From positions 1 to 17,685 of the forward strand of contig JAHRWC010000265.1 in NCBI GenBank assembly GCA_019090365.1: DNA of 17,685 nt. Reading direction: 5' to 3'. Within the stretch, counting starts at the first letter, position 1. The number at the start of each line of letters is the position of its first letter. Both the position numbers and the translations under genes were made by a program. The notes beneath the pieces were generated by a model. That model saw only the letters and a program-made list of their open reading frames with translations, was not told the DNA's origin and ran no database searches. The stretch comes from Flavobacteriaceae bacterium (lineage in GTDB: Bacteria; Bacteroidota; Bacteroidia; Flavobacteriales; Flavobacteriaceae). Below are positions 15,657 through 17,685 of the stretch, one piece after another.

Positions 15657-16097
15657 CTAAATAAGTTTGAAATAATTATACGATAGTTCAATAGTTTCTA
15701 AAAGGACTTTACTTTCCTCAGCATTTAAATCTGCTACACTCCATTTTACAGGATAAGCGTGAACCACATTCCAAGTCATAAGTGGTTCATGCTCTTCATT
15801 AAGTAATTTCACTGTAAGATCTATTGGTTCAAATTGAAAACTTTCAATTGCATCTCTACACCAATCGATAAGTTTTGAATCTTTTACCACACCTCGTTTT
15901 AAAACTAAGTTTGGAAATTTAGACCTCACAGGAAATTTATGCTTAAATCTGTTTTCACCTCCTTCAGCAAACTCTTCAGTTTCAATATCTACAGATAATC
16001 CTGCAACGGATTGAAATTGTATATCATTTTCTTTGGTAGATATACCATTGAATTCAACTTTAAAATGAAAACCTAATGGAGGATAATATGTAGCCAT
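15657..16097 (-). CDS. Inner tube protein, Afp5-like (tube initiator)
   Basis: This encodes 146 residues of the T4 gp19/Hcp-type tail-tube family: FHFKVEFNG (10-18), FQSVAGLSVDIETEE (28-42), NLVLKRGVVKDSKLIDWCRD and VKLLNEEHEPLMTWNVVHAYP, ending with a VLLETIELSYNYF strand. It is the second tube gene and sits next to the hub genes, the place of Afp5. In Afp-like particles this copy forms the layer joining the hub/spike to the first ring of the main tube. It overlaps the main tube gene by one base (TAATG). Relative to that gene it lacks the TxLIEYRQGASPE loop and has EFAEGGENRFKHKF instead, a known difference between initiator and bulk tube subunits. The division of labour is inferred from order. 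Confidence 0.93.
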   Translation of the reverse strand: MATYYPPLGFHFKVEFNGISTKENDIQFQSVAGLSVDIETEEFAEGGENRFKHKFPVRSKFPNLVLKRGVVKDSKLIDWCRDAIESFQFEPIDLTVKLLNEEHEPLMTWNVVHAYPVKWSVADLNAEESKVLLETIELSYNYFKLI

Positions 16098-16534
16098 TAA
16101 TCACCATTTTGAATGGTTAATCCCTCGTGTGCTACTTCCATAGATTCAATGGCAGTTTCATTTGCATCACCTTTTAAATCTGTTGATTGAACTTTTATAG
16201 GAAAAGCATTTTTGACTTTCCATACAATTACAGGTTCGTGTTCTTCATTCAACATTTTTATAGTAATGTCTCTTCTTTCAATTGTGTTTAACTTCACAGT
16301 ATTCCACCATTGATAATATTCATTATCATTTTTGAATGAACCACGTTTTAAAGTGATATTGCTGAATTTTTGCATTCCTGGCATTTTAATTTTGCTGTAT
16401 TCAGGACTTGCACCTTGACGGTATTCGATTAATTCGGTTTCTACATCTAATCCAGATACTTCTGTGAAACCTATATTTGTTCCTCCCCAGTCCACTGAGA
16501 AATGAAACTTTACTAATGGATATGTTTCGGCCAT
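16097..16534 (-). CDS. Inner tube protein, Afp1-like (main tube)
   Basis: This encodes 145 residues of the gp19/Hcp-type tail-tube family. Visible marks are KFHFSVDWGG (9-18), GFTEVSGLDVETELIEYRQG (22-41), SPEYSKIKMPGMQKFSNITL, LKRGSFKNDNEYYQWWN and IKMLNEEHEPVIVWKVKNAFP, ending with ESMEVAHEGL. Stacked hexamers form the rigid hollow tube that is pushed into the target. The loop EYRQGASPEYSKIKMPG is typical of the bulk tube subunit. The start is 51 nt after the sheath stop, the only real gap in the window, and its end shares TAATG with the Afp5-like start. Its level probably has to be high relative to the baseplate genes, but no dedicated promoter is certain. Confidence 0.95.
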   Translation of the reverse strand: MAETYPLVKFHFSVDWGGTNIGFTEVSGLDVETELIEYRQGASPEYSKIKMPGMQKFSNITLKRGSFKNDNEYYQWWNTVKLNTIERRDITIKMLNEEHEPVIVWKVKNAFPIKVQSTDLKGDANETAIESMEVAHEGLTIQNGD

Positions 16535-16585
16535 TTTTTTTGTATTTAAAAGTTAAATTATATTTATAATTGATTAATTAGTTGA
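16535..16585 (-). promoter_or_regulatory. 51-nt intergenic gap with an AT-only inverted repeat
   Basis: This is the only gap longer than 11 nt. It lies between the sheath stop and the main tube start. At 16556-16571 it holds a perfect 7-bp inverted repeat with a 2-nt loop (AATTATA-tt-TATAATT). On the transcribed strand a stretch TAACTTTT just before the tube gene resembles the Bacteroidota -7 element TAnnTTTG except for its last base, and I see no clear -33 element. The gap could hold a weak internal promoter, an mRNA processing site or just spacer; no U-run follows the repeat, so a terminator is not supported. Confidence 0.25.
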
Positions 16586-17685
16586 CTATGCTTCTTGCAT
16601 TTTGTGAGAAAATTTCAACACAATAAATTCAGCAGGACGAACTGCAGCCATACCAATTTCTACATTCATAACACCATTTAAAATGTCATCAGCAGTCATG
16701 GTTTCTCCAAGTCCAACTCTTACATAAAAAGCTTGTTCAGGTTTAGCACCTGCTAAAGCACCAGCTCTCCATTGTAGTGTTAAGAAATTTTCAATCATTG
16801 CTCGAATTTTCACCCAAGTGTTTGCATCATTCGGTTCGAATACAAATTGTTCAGTAGCTCTTTCTACAGATTCTTCAACCATATTAAAAAATCTTCTAAC
16901 AGGCACATATTTCCATTCATTATCGTTTCCAGCTAAAGTTCTAGCTCCCCAAACAAGAATTCCTTTTCCAGTAAATGATCTAATTGCATTAATCGATTTA
17001 CCTGTAACATGTACATTTAAATCTCTTTGCTGTTCGTGTGTAATTTTAAGCGCAGGTTTAATTACATAGTTTACTCCCACATTTGCTGGAGCTTTCCATA
17101 CACCTCGATCACTATCAACACGAGCATAAACACCTGCCATAGTACTACTTGGAGGTAGTGTAATTGGCATTGCATTTATTTCAGTTTTAATAACATTATA
17201 TGCCGAATTATCTACTGCTTCAACTGCATCAAGCATTAAACCGTCAAGAATTCCATTTGTATCTAATGTTTGAGCTTGGTTAATAAGATCTATTAAAGTT
17301 GGATCTATTAAATCTAAAACTTCCTGGATTACAGCTTCAATTCCAGTAACTGCTGCCAAGACAGCGGTAGATGCTGCTTGTCTTGTTCCTATTGTTGCTG
17401 CGGCATCTAATAATAATACTGCGGCATCAAGTGCGCTGGTCATGGTAAGTAAATTACCAGCACCATTGGTTAATGCAGTATTTAAAAGTCCAGAGGCAGT
17501 GGTAATATCACCAGCAATATCTGTAGGGTCTTCTGCAACACTTAAAGCGACAACAGCTGAAGCAGCAGCAGCTATAACAGCATTTCCTTGAACTATTAAC
17601 TCATCAAAGTTGTTTGTTAATGTTGTTGTGATAGTTTGTTGAATAACTTGTTGAGTAATAGAATCTGGGGCTGAAATACCTCCAG
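16586..17685 (-). CDS. Contractile sheath protein (Afp2/3-like), 5' end cut by window
   Basis: The frame is open from the window edge to a TAG at 16586-16588, giving 366 residues; the methionine at 17443 is internal, so the N-terminus is missing. The C-terminal half is the classic tail-sheath domain: TLPPSSTMAGVYARVDSDRG, GVWKAPANVG, INAIRSFTGKGILVWGARTL, YVPVRRFFNMVEESVERATE, FVFEPNDANTWVKIRAMIEN, ending IGMAAVRPAEFIVLKFSHKM. These last strands form the handshake between neighbouring subunits. Upstream of the LPPSS turn (about 17159-17685) the protein is Ala-, Ile- and Thr-rich and looks helical (AVIAAAASAVVALSVAED), unlike the mixed alpha/beta core; this is probably a surface or middle domain. 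Contraction of the sheath drives the tube into the target. It is the first structural gene seen, followed by the tube genes. Confidence 0.96.
   Translation of the reverse strand, partial: GGISAPDSITQQVIQQTITTTLTNNFDELIVQGNAVIAAAASAVVALSVAEDPTDIAGDITTASGLLNTALTNGAGNLLTMTSALDAAVLLLDAAATIGTRQAASTAVLAAVTGIEAVIQEVLDLIDPTLIDLINQAQTLDTNGILDGLMLDAVEAVDNSAYNVIKTEINAMPITLPPSSTMAGVYARVDSDRGVWKAPANVGVNYVIKPALKITHEQQRDLNVHVTGKSINAIRSFTGKGILVWGARTLAGNDNEWKYVPVRRFFNMVEESVERATEQFVFEPNDANTWVKIRAMIENFLTLQWRAGALAGAKPEQAFYVRVGLGETMTADDILNGVMNVEIGMAAVRPAEFIVLKFSHKMQEA

Noticed and set aside
16556..16571. Inverted repeat as a rho-independent terminator after the sheath gene
   Set aside because: The stem is only A/T pairs and no run of T follows it on the transcribed strand; it would be a very weak hairpin.
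16586..17443. Complete sheath-type protein of 285 residues starting at 17443
   Set aside because: The same frame is open without a stop to the window edge and encodes fitting sheath-like sequence upstream; the ATG at 17443 is internal.
9054..17685. Prophage tail module
   Set aside because: PAAR tip, LysM hub, DUF5908, Afp11/Afp12-like wedge proteins and the CIS tape-measure family point to a CIS; no head, portal, terminase, integrase or lysis gene is seen. Flanks outside the window are unknown.

Overview
The window is part of a contractile injection system (CIS) gene cluster from a low-GC member of the Bacteroidota, most likely a flavobacterium-like organism. The DNA is strongly AT-rich, codons favour A/T endings, most starts lack a clear Shine-Dalgarno sequence, and several proteins have the form typical of Bacteroidota: PKD/Ig-like modules, a DUF5908 protein, and a tape-measure protein opening with a NIQKVFLEVNT-type motif. 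All fourteen genes lie on the minus strand and are packed tightly. Gaps are 0-11 nt, several are overlaps, and the only larger gap is 51 nt. The whole window therefore reads as one stretch of an operon, transcribed from high to low coordinates.

In transcription order the window holds: a contractile sheath gene (5' end cut by the window edge), two inner-tube proteins (Afp1-like, then Afp5-like), a 53-residue DUF5908/Afp6-position protein, a LysM hub protein (Afp7-like), a VgrG-like spike (Afp8-like), a PAAR tip, a gp25-like baseplate protein (Afp9-like), two large baseplate wedge proteins (Afp11-like and Afp12-like), a 1148-residue Ig/PKD protein with a Tyr/Gly-rich linker, and a CIS tape-measure protein. 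This order is that of extracellular CIS (eCIS) clusters of the Afp/PVC/MAC/AlgoCIS kind. There are no phage head, portal, terminase or lysis genes, and no T6SS membrane-complex genes. The AAA+ ATPase, tube terminator/cap and any obvious tail fibre are not in the window and may lie outside it.

The least expected part is the 3' end. Directly behind the tape-measure gene, and overlapping each other by 8 bp, are two non-structural genes: a small predicted nucleotidyltransferase (GG...DxD...D pattern) and a partial DUF6734-like protein with a glycosyltransferase-type DxD motif. Their linkage suggests cargo toxins, or enzymes that modify the particle or a partner. That is inference, and it is the main lead in the window. 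All family names come from reading the protein sequences by eye; no database search was run.
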